In this document: positions 33,388 through 42,204 of the stretch, in pieces
How positions within the stretch are numbered: position 1 is the stretch's first letter
How the letters are laid out: the number at the start of each line of letters is the position of its first letter
NCBI GenBank assembly: GCA_934320895.1
Contig: CAKRFY010000007.1
Location: 33,062 to 97,061 of the forward strand
Direction: 5' to 3'
DNA length: 64,000 nt
DNA from: an uncultured Lachnospiraceae bacterium
GTDB lineage: Bacteria > Bacillota > Clostridia > Lachnospirales > Lachnospiraceae
Made by a program: the position numbers and the translations under genes
Notes under the pieces: generated by a model
The model's input: only the letters and a program-made list of their open reading frames with translations
The model's database searches: none
Told to the model about the DNA's origin: nothing

Positions 33388-34992
33388 TTATTTCTGAGGG
33401 CCTGCTGCAACTAATGCTTTACCAGCATCATTTCCTTCGTATTTAGCGAAGTTCTTGATAAATCTGTCTGCGAGGTCATCAGCCTTCTTTTCCCACTCAG
33501 AAGCATCTGCGTATGTGTCACGAGGATCAAGGATACCTGTGTCTACACCGTTAAGCTCTGTTGGTACTTCAAAGTTGAATACAGGAATAGTCTTTGTTGG
33601 AGCATTGTTGATGTCTCCGTTAAGGATAGCATCGATGATTCCACGAGTATCTTTGATAGAGATACGTTTTCCTGTTCCGTTCCATCCTGTATTTACGAGG
33701 TAAGCCTTAGCTCCGCTCTTCTCCATCTTCTTAACAAGCTCTTCAGCATATTTTGTTGGATGAAGCTCAAGGAATGCCTGTCCAAAGCAAGCTGAGAATG
33801 TAGGTGTTGGCTCTGTGATTCCACGCTCTGTACCTGCAAGCTTAGCTGTAAATCCTGAGAGGAAGTAGTACTGTGTCTGCTCAGGTGTAAGGATAGATAC
33901 TGGAGGAAGTACTCCAAATGCATCTGCTGAAAGGAAGATAACATTCTTTGCTGCAGGTGCAGAAGAGATAGGACGAACAATGTTCTTGATATGGTCGATA
34001 GGATAAGAAACACGAGTATTCTCTGTTACGCTCTTATCAGCAAAGTCGATCTTTCCATCTTTGTCAAGTGTAACGTTCTCAAGAAGAGCGTCTCTCTTGA
34101 TAGCATTGTAGATATCTGGCTCTGACTCTTTGTCAAGGTTGATAACCTTAGCGTAGCATCCACCTTCAAAGTTGAATACTCCCTTGTCATCCCAACCATG
34201 CTCATCATCACCGATAAGAAGTCTCTTAGGGTCTGTTGAAAGTGTTGTCTTACCTGTTCCTGAAAGACCAAAGAAGATTGCTGTATTCTCACCGTTTAAG
34301 TCAGTATTTGCTGAGCAGTGCATAGAAGCCATTCCTTTAAGAGGAAGGAAGTAGTTCATCATAGAGAACATACCCTTCTTCATCTCTCCGCCGTACCATG
34401 TATTGATGATAACCTGCTCTTTGCTTGTGATATTGAATGCTACACAAGTCTCTGAGTTAAGTCCTAATTCTTTGTAGTTCTCTACTTTTGCTTTTGATGC
34501 ATTGTAAACTACGAAGTCAGGCTCGAAGTTCTCAAGTTCTTCTGCTGAAGGCTTGATAAACATGTTAGTAACGAAATGTGCCTGCCATGCAACTTCAACG
34601 ATGAAACGGATAGCCATACGAGTATCTTTGTTTGCTCCACAGAAAGCATCTACTACGAAAAGTCTCTTATTGCAAAGCTCTTTCTTAGCGATATCCTTAA
34701 CAACTGCCCATGTATCTTCTGTCATTGGATGGTTGTCGTTCTTGTACTCATCTGTTGTCCACCATACTGTGTCTTTTGAATTCTCATCAACAACGATGTA
34801 CTTATCTTTAGGTGAACGTCCTGTATAGATACCTGTCATTACGTTAACTGCACCGAGTTCACTTTCCTGACCAACTTCATATCCTTCAAGACCTGCTTTT
34901 GTCTCTTCCTCATATAATGTCTCATAAGAAGGATTGTGCACGATCTCTGTAGTTCCTGTAATGCCATACTTACTTAAATCAATGTTTGCCAT
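33388..34992 (-). CDS. pckA: ATP-dependent phosphoenolpyruvate carboxykinase
   Basis: A 534-residue enzyme interconverting oxaloacetate + ATP and PEP + CO2 + ADP. The motif [11 protein letters not shown] lies near residues 56-66, and the kinase P-loop [11 protein letters not shown] near 243-253. The metal and substrate region LIGDDEHGW follows near 262. In fermenting Clostridia the enzyme often runs toward oxaloacetate for succinate or amino-acid synthesis, and citrate synthase is encoded nearby, consistent with that. The length fits the ATP-type. Codon use looks like that of a highly expressed gene. It has a single-gene unit with its own promoter. Confidence 0.95.
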   Translation of the reverse strand: MANIDLSKYGITGTTEIVHNPSYETLYEEETKAGLEGYEVGQESELGAVNVMTGIYTGRSPKDKYIVVDENSKDTVWWTTDEYKNDNHPMTEDTWAVVKDIAKKELCNKRLFVVDAFCGANKDTRMAIRFIVEVAWQAHFVTNMFIKPSAEELENFEPDFVVYNASKAKVENYKELGLNSETCVAFNITSKEQVIINTWYGGEMKKGMFSMMNYFLPLKGMASMHCSANTDLNGENTAIFFGLSGTGKTTLSTDPKRLLIGDDEHGWDDKGVFNFEGGCYAKVINLDKESEPDIYNAIKRDALLENVTLDKDGKIDFADKSVTENTRVSYPIDHIKNIVRPISSAPAAKNVIFLSADAFGVLPPVSILTPEQTQYYFLSGFTAKLAGTERGITEPTPTFSACFGQAFLELHPTKYAEELVKKMEKSGAKAYLVNTGWNGTGKRISIKDTRGIIDAILNGDINNAPTKTIPVFNFEVPTELNGVDTGILDPRDTYADASEWEKKADDLADRFIKNFAKYEGNDAGKALVAAGPQK

Positions 34993-35117
34993 CTTTTTAA
35001 CCTCTTTTCTTAAAATTAACTTTAGTCCATACGATAATATATAATGCCCGGTTCTTTATAAAAAACACATGCAAAAAAAACGGATATTAAAATATGGACT
35101 TTTAGCCTACACCAATA

Positions 35118-35145
35118 ATTATATACAATTAGTCGAAAAAAGCAA
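35118..35145 (-). promoter_or_regulatory. pckA promoter
   Basis: On the minus strand TTGCTT (35140-35145) lies 16 bp before TATAAT (35118-35123). This gives a 5' leader of about 120 bases before the pckA start. Confidence 0.55.
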
Positions 35146-35205
35146 TATAATAGAGGTCGTTTTTTTTGATGAACAATAAAAATTCACATTTTGTTTGTTT
35201 TTGTA

Positions 35206-36547
35206 CTAGATAAGTCCCCATCCCTGTCTTATCCCAGGCATCTGTTCTCCCTCTATCCCTGCTGCATATTTTGTCATGTATGCTATGAGTTTTTCTCCAT
35301 ACATATTTTCATCATTTCCTCTTACTATCCCCCATTCCATTATACGGGCTGCATATCCTGAAACTTTTGGTGCTGCAAATGATGTTCCAGTCTTTCTTAC
35401 ATATCCGCCGCCATACCCTGCCGCATCTATATTAACACCATACGCTGTTATAAGTGGTACAAGTCTCCCATCTGCCGTATATCCCCTGCCTGAAAATGCT
35501 GCCATACTGCCCGATATCTCATTAAAAGCACCTACTGAAAGCACTTTTCTTGCTGTCGCAGGTATAGTCACTGTCGTATCAGGTGATGGTCTTAAAAAGC
35601 CTGTTGAAAGTCCTACTGCCTCCAATGTCGGAAGCCACATATCAACAACTCCACATTTAATATTTCCTGTTATCAAAAACTCTATGCTCCATATTCCCGA
35701 TACTATATGATCTGCCCCCACATTAGGGCGTATCTGCACCTCCATAAGCTGTTTTGCATTGTATGGTGTCGGCATGACCATCACACTATCAATATTTTCA
35801 CGACTTGAACTTACAGTCACACTGTCTGTGATATTTATTCTCTTTCCCGACGGAGTATTTAAAAATGTCTCAAATTCATCCTGAAAATACTTCCATATAA
35901 ATACTCTTATATTTCTCTCATTTTCCCCTATCGCAAACTCTGTCCGTTCGCTGTCCTCTGACACCTGGGTTCTGACATGATGCCTTGAATCCCCCTCATT
36001 TCCTGCTGCTACCACAACTATATTTTTCCATATCCCATTTATATCCGTTATATAATTCTCAAACAGCGTGTTTCCGTCATGTGCCCCCTCGTTTGTGCCA
36101 AAGCTTAAATTTATGACTACAGGCATTTTTAATTCTATCGCTTTTCTAAGTGTATAGTCTATTCCTTCCATTATATCTATCGTTCTCGTATACTCTCCAC
36201 TGCCTGCACTGCTTCTTTTTAATGCAACTACTATAAGCCCACTCTCATATGCAATACCTCTAACCGAAGCCCGTTGCCCCTCTGGCAGACTTCCGGCTGC
36301 TATAGATGCAACAGCTGTCCCATGTCCTTTAAGACCATCACTTGCCGGAACTATCATCTCAGCAAATCTTCTGTTTCCCGTATCTAGTGCATCGTTTATA
36401 TCACTGCTGTCATACTGTGCACCGTATCCGTAGCCTGACGGCTCTCTGCCACCAGCAAGCTCACCTTCTATATTCTGGTTCCACAGATAAAGTATCCTTG
36501 TTTTCCCATTTTCATCTCTGAAAGCGGGATGAAAATAGTCAATCCCC
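35206..36547 (-). pseudogene. Subtilase (S8, Csp-like) - C-terminal part of a split gene
   Basis: This is the main part of a subtilisin-like protease. It begins at the codons for IDYFHPAF, which normally follow the catalytic-Asp motif IIDSG directly. The catalytic His is in GHGTAVAS, the oxyanion Asn is in AAGNEG, and the catalytic Ser is in GTSFAAPKVSGY. Between them is a jelly-roll-like insert of about 120 residues, as in clostridial CspA/B/C germination proteases. The missing N-terminal 117 residues are encoded at 38338-38688, beyond an inserted recombinase element. There is no promoter or credible start of its own; any product would lack the catalytic Asp. Excision of the element could restore the gene. 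Confidence 0.85.
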
Positions 36548-37312
36548 CCTTGTGTTAAGTTCTTTTTCATGCAATATCTTTCTAACTGAACCTTCGCACC
36601 ATCTTTTTGCATCTTTATCAACGATCCTGCCACTTTTTAAATATTCTGCCGGTGGATTTATCTTCATATCATAAAGGACATTTATTATATCTCTGACGCT
36701 TTTTTCCTCATTCCTCAGCTTTCTGATAAAACAGACTATCTCATAAGATTTTTCTTCCATTTCCAATATTCTTACACCATTTTGATATACAATCTTAAAT
36801 CCATATGGCGGTTTACTTCCAAGATAGTTTCCTTCTCTTCTTTTTATCTCTTTTGCAAATCTTACCTTTATTGATATATCCGAAGCATAAAGCTCATTCA
36901 CCAGATTTTTTAAATTTACGGAAAATTCTTTCTGCCCATATGTATCATAAAATGAATCATAACCGTCTGTTACCGCTATAAAACGCACGCCTAATACAGG
37001 AAATATCTTTTGAAGATATTCACCAACATCTATATGATTTCTTCCAAAACGTGACAGATCCTTTACTACTACACAGTTTATCTTTCCCTCTTTTATATCC
37101 ATATACATTCTTTTAAATTCCGGTCTGTCAAAATTCATTCCGCTTTTCCCGTAGTCACAGTAACACTCCTTAAGTACGATATCACGATGTTCTCCAATAA
37201 AATCACGGCATATCATTATCTGATTTTTTATTGATTGTGCTTTTTTTTCACTTCCCTTTACCGAAAGTCTTGCATATACCGCCGCACAATAATTTTCCAA
37301 AACAGCCTCCAT
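36539..37312 (-). CDS. Serine recombinase, short form (element gene 2)
   Basis: A 257-residue site-specific recombinase. The N-terminal resolvase domain has its catalytic Ser in YARLSVKG near residue 17 and the conserved DRPEF and KDLSRFGRN segments near 62 and 85-93. A partial recombinase domain follows, with no zinc-ribbon or coiled coil, so it is much shorter than typical large serine recombinases (450-550). Its ATG overlaps the stop of the preceding recombinase as TAATG. Its own stop codon TGA lies in the right attachment sequence, so the reading frame ends on host DNA. Both recombinases may be needed together for excision. Confidence 0.88.
   Translation of the reverse strand: MEAVLENYCAAVYARLSVKGSEKKAQSIKNQIMICRDFIGEHRDIVLKECYCDYGKSGMNFDRPEFKRMYMDIKEGKINCVVVKDLSRFGRNHIDVGEYLQKIFPVLGVRFIAVTDGYDSFYDTYGQKEFSVNLKNLVNELYASDISIKVRFAKEIKRREGNYLGSKPPYGFKIVYQNGVRILEMEEKSYEIVCFIRKLRNEEKSVRDIINVLYDMKINPPAEYLKSGRIVDKDAKRWCEGSVRKILHEKELNTRGD
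36540..36558 (-). other. attR of the recombinase element
   Basis: The plus strand shows CAATCCCCCC followed by the arm TTGTGTTAA (36550-36558). The 9-bp direct repeat CAATCCCCC is also found at the other end, and the arm is the inverse of TTAACACAA there. Host protease codons resume immediately outside. Confidence 0.75.
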
Positions 37313-38274
37313 TATTTTTTATTAACTTTTTTATATAATTCCATATCTATTATAGCAAGTTCCTTTTTTTCACAAACTATCCATTTATCTTTTTCTTTTT
37401 TTACTGTTTTTTTTAATTTATAATTTATCTTACTGTTTTTCCCCTGTGCCATACTCCCTGTATATATCCCATTTTCCAGTATTCTCTTAACAGTCTGTGC
37501 AAACCATTTCTTTTTTATATATACACTATTTTTCGTTTTCTTCTCAAATGGTGTTTTGTATTTTTCACCTGAAATCTTTCTTTGTTCAAATGGTGTCGGT
37601 ATTTCTCTATCATTCAGATATGACGCAATACCGTTAAGTGAGCAGCCGTTACTCCTTAACTCAAACACTTTCCTTATAATGTCTGCTACATCACTGTCAG
37701 GTATAAGTTTATTTTTATCAACTGGTGATTTTTTATATCCATACGGTGCAAATGCGCCTACATATTTTCCCTTTCTCATGTTTATCCTAAGCTGTGCCCT
37801 TACTTTTACTGATATATCCCTTGAATACTCATCATTTATTATACTTTTCATATTAAGATACATCTGTGTCTGAAAAAAGTCGCTGTCATATGCTGAATCA
37901 TAATCATCCGCGATAGAAATAAACCTCACTCCCCTGCTTTTTAAATAATATTTAAGAAATCTCCCTACCTCTATATAATCTCTACCGATCCTCGACATAT
38001 CTTTGACTATGATGCAGTTTATATTTTTATTTTCTATATCGCATATCATCCGCCTAAACTCCGGCCTTTCAAAATCCTGACCGCTGTAACCATCATCAAT
38101 ATAAGTACCGCATAAAATCATATCTCCCCTGCGCAGTTCTTCTGGCATCATATGAGACTTATTAAACCTTAATATATAATCATTTATAAGTTTTTTCTGA
38201 TTGAGAACACTATCACTATAATCTTCTAGATTTTTTTTATCTTTTCTACTAAGTCTTATATATGCAGCTGCCAT
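37312..38274 (-). CDS. Serine recombinase (element gene 1), in frame with the truncated protease
   Basis: From ATG 38274 this gives 320 residues. The resolvase catalytic Ser is in YIRLSRKD near residue 8; DDGYSG near 62, RPEFRRM and VKDMSRIGRD near 98-107 are typical of the TnpX/Tn4451-like group. A recombinase (DUF-type) DNA-binding domain follows up to about 300; the zinc ribbon is missing. The frame is open further upstream through the left attachment site and into the subtilase codons, back to GTG 38688, giving a 458-residue fusion. No ribosome site precedes ATG 38274, so expression as a fusion from the protease start is likely. Confidence 0.85.
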   Translation of the reverse strand: MAAAYIRLSRKDKKNLEDYSDSVLNQKKLINDYILRFNKSHMMPEELRRGDMILCGTYIDDGYSGQDFERPEFRRMICDIENKNINCIIVKDMSRIGRDYIEVGRFLKYYLKSRGVRFISIADDYDSAYDSDFFQTQMYLNMKSIINDEYSRDISVKVRAQLRINMRKGKYVGAFAPYGYKKSPVDKNKLIPDSDVADIIRKVFELRSNGCSLNGIASYLNDREIPTPFEQRKISGEKYKTPFEKKTKNSVYIKKKWFAQTVKRILENGIYTGSMAQGKNSKINYKLKKTVKKEKDKWIVCEKKELAIIDMELYKKVNKK

Positions 38275-38326
38275 GTATGTATCATTCACAACATCTCTGC
38301 CATCAGATATCCTAACGGTCTTAGAT

Positions 38327-38341
38327 TTAACACAATCCCCC
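38327..38341 (-). other. attL of the recombinase element
   Basis: The plus strand shows the arm TTAACACAA (38327-38335), then T and CCCCC, with the host codons for IIDSG immediately beyond. The direct repeat CAATCCCCC spans 38333-38341. Confidence 0.75.
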
Positions 38342-38688
38342 GAATCTATAATCCCCATAAGCACACCTTTTCCACTTAATCCCCCCTCTGCGACCCCCCT
38401 CTGCATGATTTTTATTTTTTCATCTATATCGCTATCACCAGACATGCTTTCTGTCACATATGCTCTGCCATGACTTTTTTCTGAAAAATCCAGCTTTCCT
38501 CTATCAGTAGGATACACCCTTCTTGGCTCTTCTATATATATTACCTCAGGCACTTCTCTTAACCTGTCAAGTAACCCTGCATCAATATCTACTATGGCAT
38601 ACTGTGCTAATAACTCTGCCACTTTTACACTCTCATCAATCGCCATCACTCTATCAAGATTTCCATAATATTTAATAATGACTTTCAC
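38338..38688 (-). pseudogene. Subtilase (S8, Csp-like) - N-terminal part of the split gene
   Basis: The first 117 codons of the interrupted protease. A short prodomain-like region (VKVIIKYYGNLDRV ... EVIYIEEPRRVY) resembles the N-terminus of clostridial Csp proteases. It ends in LSGKGVLMGIIDSG, the catalytic-Asp strand. The start is GTG 38688, with TAGGAGG 7 bases upstream overlapping the stop of the upstream recombinase. The frame runs straight into the element and the first recombinase. With the part at 35206-36547 it would make a protein of about 560 residues, a normal size for this group. Confidence 0.82.
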
Positions 38689-38697
38689 ATCTGCCTC

Positions 38698-39900
38698 CTA
38701 CTGCCTTTTGAAACGCCAGAATATAATGACTTTTTCTTTTTCACCGACAAATATCTTCTTTACAAATATATTCATAAACATTTCTTTTTCCACATCTGTT
38801 TTTATATTATCGCAGATTTTTTTTATATATTCTGAACTATCCTCACTATGTTCCTTTGTCTTCTCATCAGACCTTTGCATAGCAAAAATCCTTGTAAGCC
38901 TGTCAAAAAAAAGCTGATATAACCTTTCGGTTTCTATCAGCTTTTTTTCTTTTCCTGTACAATTCATGCAACACAGCCATCCCTTTTTTGCTCTGTCCAT
39001 GACAAGAGCTTTTTTACATAACATACATTTTGTCAGTCCGTGAAAAATATGTCTTGCACCATTCCTTCTATGATTGCTTTCATAATATTTTATTATATCT
39101 TCTGAGAGCATTGTCTTATCAATTATCGCAATATCATTATTTGTATCTGCAACTACTCTCCACCCATCCGGATATTGTTTTATTCTCTTCTTTAATGGAA
39201 GAAATTCATTTTCATATCTGTGCCAGACATGATAACCAAGATATGATGGTTCATGGAGTATTCTCCATACCATTGAAACAGTCATATCATATATTTTTGC
39301 AATATTCCCATATGTACTGCCCTCATATCTCATTTTATATATCGCTCTTATAATCTCTGCTTTTTTTTCGTCAACTGTTATTTTCCCGTCACTTAATTCA
39401 TATCCATATGGCAGTTTTGCTACCGCATACTCACCTGCCGTTTTCTTCGCTTCGAGCGAAGTTCTTACTTTTCTTGAAATATCACTGCAATAATATTCGT
39501 TAAACAATGTCTTAAAGGGATGTATGATTCTCATATTTTCAGAGGTATCGCTGTCATAATTATCCAATATAGCGATAAATCGTACTTGTTTTAATGGAAA
39601 ATATTTTTCTCTAAGTTCCGATATAAGAAGATGTTCCCTGCTGAGTCTCGAAAAATCTTTTACGATTACCATATCCGCTTTTCCAAGCTCTATCCATGCA
39701 AGCATCTTCATAAATGACGGTCTTTTTCTATCTGTTCCACTAAAACCGTCATCTATAAACTCACATATATTTTCGCTATCATCACACAAACCATTATCAG
39801 AAACATAGCTTCTCAAAAGAATCATCTGATTTTCAATGGTATTACTTAATGTTCCTCCTCTCTTGTCTTTTTTTGATATTCTAGCATATAGCGCTATCAC
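38698..39900 (-). CDS. Serine recombinase with zinc-ribbon domain, upstream of the split protease
   Basis: About 400 residues. The catalytic Ser is in YARISKKD near residue 6; DDGFSG near 55 and KDFSRLSRE near 86-94 complete the resolvase domain. A recombinase domain follows, then a zinc ribbon (CMLCKKA ... CCMNC) near 294-315 and a C-terminal helix. GTG 39900 is preferred, with GGAGG 8 bases upstream; an in-frame GTG at 39933 has no site. Its stop lies 9 bases before the protease start, and the protease ribosome site overlaps it. It lies outside the attachment sites, so it is either a separate insertion or a helper of the element. Confidence 0.88.
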   Translation of the reverse strand: MIALYARISKKDKRGGTLSNTIENQMILLRSYVSDNGLCDDSENICEFIDDGFSGTDRKRPSFMKMLAWIELGKADMVIVKDFSRLSREHLLISELREKYFPLKQVRFIAILDNYDSDTSENMRIIHPFKTLFNEYYCSDISRKVRTSLEAKKTAGEYAVAKLPYGYELSDGKITVDEKKAEIIRAIYKMRYEGSTYGNIAKIYDMTVSMVWRILHEPSYLGYHVWHRYENEFLPLKKRIKQYPDGWRVVADTNNDIAIIDKTMLSEDIIKYYESNHRRNGARHIFHGLTKCMLCKKALVMDRAKKGWLCCMNCTGKEKKLIETERLYQLFFDRLTRIFAMQRSDEKTKEHSEDSSEYIKKICDNIKTDVEKEMFMNIFVKKIFVGEKEKVIIFWRFKRQ

Positions 39901-39945
39901 CTTCTTTTCCTCCGGAATATATTTCTTTATCACATATTATGCAGT

Positions 39946-40614
39946 TTATTTTGTACTATTCGCACTATCGGTCTGCTTTTCCATTCCTCCTTTTTTTGTG
40001 TCCTCTCTGATAAGTACTTTAGTAACATTGTCACCGTCAAGCACAAGTCCAATTATACTTCCCTTTTTTATATCTGATATCGAAGCATCAGTTTTTGTCT
40101 GACCCATACCTGCTTTTTGAACAGTAACATTTTCGCTCAATGTCACCGTTGATGTTTTACCTGTACTCTTAAATCCAGGTATACCGCCGTTTTTAGCATC
40201 AGGTGCCCCGCTTCCCTGTGGCATCTGTGGCTTTTCACCATTTTTTGCATCAGGTGCCCCGCTTCCCTGTGGCATCTGTGGTTTTTCACCATTTTTAGCA
40301 TCAGGTGCCCCGCTTCCCTGTGGCATCTGTGGCTGATTTTCATCTTTTGACAAAACTTCATAAGTTACTTTGCCATCATTACTTACACTTGTAACTTTTC
40401 CATATACTGTATATTCGTCTATTTCTGCGTTTGTATTATTATCTGAATCTTTTGAATTCTCTGAATCTGAAGATGATGTATCGTCCGATGATGAAACATC
40501 ACTTGATGAAGCAGTATTTGAACTGCTGTCTGAACTACTGTTTCCAGCGCATCCTGTAATCATTGATGCAGTAAGCACAAGCCCCATCACCATTGCTAAA
40601 AATCTTTTTCTCAT
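39946..40614 (-). CDS. Secreted lipoprotein with 17-residue tandem repeats
   Basis: A 222-residue lipoprotein. The signal peptide ends in the lipobox MITGC (Cys at about residue 22). A Ser/Asp-rich linker follows to about residue 65, then a small beta-domain. Residues about 95-140 hold three copies of QMPQGSGAPDAKNGEKP, encoded by 51-bp DNA repeats. A second beta-strand segment (STVTLSENVTV, SIIGLVLDGDNVTKVLI) closes the protein, like the metal- or cation-binding regions of other small clostridial lipoproteins, but no family is certain. It is followed on the same strand by the recombinase gene. Confidence 0.75.
   Translation of the reverse strand: MRKRFLAMVMGLVLTASMITGCAGNSSSDSSSNTASSSDVSSSDDTSSSDSENSKDSDNNTNAEIDEYTVYGKVTSVSNDGKVTYEVLSKDENQPQMPQGSGAPDAKNGEKPQMPQGSGAPDAKNGEKPQMPQGSGAPDAKNGGIPGFKSTGKTSTVTLSENVTVQKAGMGQTKTDASISDIKKGSIIGLVLDGDNVTKVLIREDTKKGGMEKQTDSANSTK
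40196..40333. repeat. 51-bp tandem repeat in the lipoprotein gene (2.7 copies)
   Basis: Units start at 40196, 40247 and 40298 and differ by only a few bases. The near identity at DNA level shows a recent or actively maintained duplication, and copy number may vary between strains. Confidence 0.85.
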
Positions 40615-40727
40615 ATAAAATCCCTGCCTTTCTGTGTTTACTTTATGCAGTTATATTACAAAAAGATTTTTAACAAAAGGTGATGAATCTGTGTTCATTC
40701 TGTGTTTTAATCTAAAATATGTATGTA

Positions 40728-42104
40728 TCAGATTCTTTCCTCTAATTCAACATACTCTTTGTGATGACCAACATATTTGTATGCAGGTCTTATGATCTTT
40801 TCCTTATTTACAAGTTCTTCAAGTCTGTGTGCGCTCCAGCCTGCAATTCTTGAAAGTGCAAATAGTGGTGTAAATAACTCCTCTGGTATTCCAAGCATTG
40901 TATAGATAAGACCACTGTAAAAGTCTACATTTGCACATACAGGTTTGATAACATGTCTTCTCGCCATGATAAGGTCTGCCGCTATCCTCTCCACTGAATC
41001 ATGAAGCAGGAATTCATCTTCCATGCCCTTTTCTTTGGCAAGCTTTTCTGCAAAGTTCTTCAAGATAAGCTCTCTTGGATCCGAAATGGTATATACGGCA
41101 TGTCCCATACCATAGATAAGCCCAGAACCATCAAATGCTTCACCCTTAAGAACTTTCTTTAAATAATCCTCGATCTGTGAATCATCTTTTGTGTCACTTA
41201 CTTTTTCCTTTATGTCAGCAAACATCTGCTGTACCTTTAAGTTAGCACCACCATGACGAGGTCCCTTAAGTGATGCTATAGATGCTGCAACTGCTGAATA
41301 TGTATCTGTTCCTGATGATGTTACAACATGATTTGTAAATGTCGAGTTGTTACCACCACCATGTTCTGCATGAAGAACAAGTGCCGCATCAAGTACTCTC
41401 GCTTCAAGTTCTGTATATTTTCCATCAGGCCTTAACATCTGAAGAATATTTTCAGCTGTAGATAATCCCTTGATTGGAGGCTTGATCACAAGGCTCTCAA
41501 GGAAATTGAAATGTCTGTATGCATGATAATTATATACTGCGATCAATGGAAGTTTTGCAATAAGCTGAAGTGACTGTCTTAATACATTTGGTATAGAAAT
41601 ATCATCAGGATTGCTGTCATATGAATATAATGTAAGGACACTCTTCTGAAGTCCGTTCATAAGGTTTGCACTAGGTGCTTTCATAATAACATCTCTTACA
41701 AACTGTCCTGATAATTCCTGAAGACTGCCAACAATCTCTATAAACACCTCTAACTGTTCTGCAGTAGGGAGTTTACCAAATAAAAGAAGATATGTCGTCT
41801 CTTCAAATGCAAATTTCTTTTTAATGCCAGCTCCGACAAGATTCTTTACATCATAACCCTGATAGTAAAGTTTACCATCTGCCGGCTCCTTGACACCATT
41901 TACGATATCATAACCTGTAACATCTGAAATTTCGGTAAGTCCCGTCAATACACCTTTTCCTGAACTGTCTCTAAGTCCTCTTTTTACATCATATTCCTGA
42001 TATAAGTTCAGATCTATGGCTCCTGAAACCAAACAATTCTCAACCAGGCTGTCAAACTCAACTTCAAGCTGTTTACTTAAAGCCATCATAGATTCATTAT
42101 CCAT
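40728..42104 (-). CDS. Citrate synthase
   Basis: A 458-residue enzyme condensing acetyl-CoA with oxaloacetate. The substrate-binding His region is LHAEHGGGNNSTFT near residue 241, the catalytic His is in GMGHAVYTISDPR near 327, and the catalytic Asp is in ANVDFYSG near 382. It belongs to the (Si)-type citrate synthase superfamily. ATG 42104 has GGAGG 7 bases upstream. Together with pckA and no further cycle genes here, it fits a partial TCA pathway for glutamate synthesis. It lies downstream of spo0A but has its own promoter. Confidence 0.92.
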   Translation of the reverse strand: MDNESMMALSKQLEVEFDSLVENCLVSGAIDLNLYQEYDVKRGLRDSSGKGVLTGLTEISDVTGYDIVNGVKEPADGKLYYQGYDVKNLVGAGIKKKFAFEETTYLLLFGKLPTAEQLEVFIEIVGSLQELSGQFVRDVIMKAPSANLMNGLQKSVLTLYSYDSNPDDISIPNVLRQSLQLIAKLPLIAVYNYHAYRHFNFLESLVIKPPIKGLSTAENILQMLRPDGKYTELEARVLDAALVLHAEHGGGNNSTFTNHVVTSSGTDTYSAVAASIASLKGPRHGGANLKVQQMFADIKEKVSDTKDDSQIEDYLKKVLKGEAFDGSGLIYGMGHAVYTISDPRELILKNFAEKLAKEKGMEDEFLLHDSVERIAADLIMARRHVIKPVCANVDFYSGLIYTMLGIPEELFTPLFALSRIAGWSAHRLEELVNKEKIIRPAYKYVGHHKEYVELEERI

Positions 42105-42133
42105 TATGGCACCTCCATTCACTTTTTCTCATA

Positions 42134-42163
42134 ATTTTACATCAAAATAGTAGGAATAGTCAA
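42134..42163 (-). promoter_or_regulatory. Citrate synthase promoter
   Basis: On the minus strand TTGACT (42158-42163), an 18-bp spacer and TAAAAT (42134-42139), about 30 bp before the start codon. Confidence 0.6.
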
Positions 42164-42204
42164 GTTTTTCAGTCTTTAATTATTCATATTATATGCATAT
42201 TTAT

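Larger units (their letters stand above)
36540..38341 (-). mobile_element. 1.8-kb serine-recombinase element inserted in a subtilase gene
   Basis: The element separates the codons for IIDSG and IDYFHPAF, which are adjacent in intact subtilases of this family. Its ends share the 9-bp direct repeat CAATCCCCC and carry the inverted arms TTGTGTTAA and TTAACACAA. Joined in a circle, the ends would form a 9-bp-arm palindrome around a G-run, a plausible attP for a serine recombinase using a GG core. Its only genes are two recombinases, with no cargo. Because both G-runs are long, the exact crossover and whether excision restores the frame (four G) cannot be fixed from this copy alone. Confidence 0.82.
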
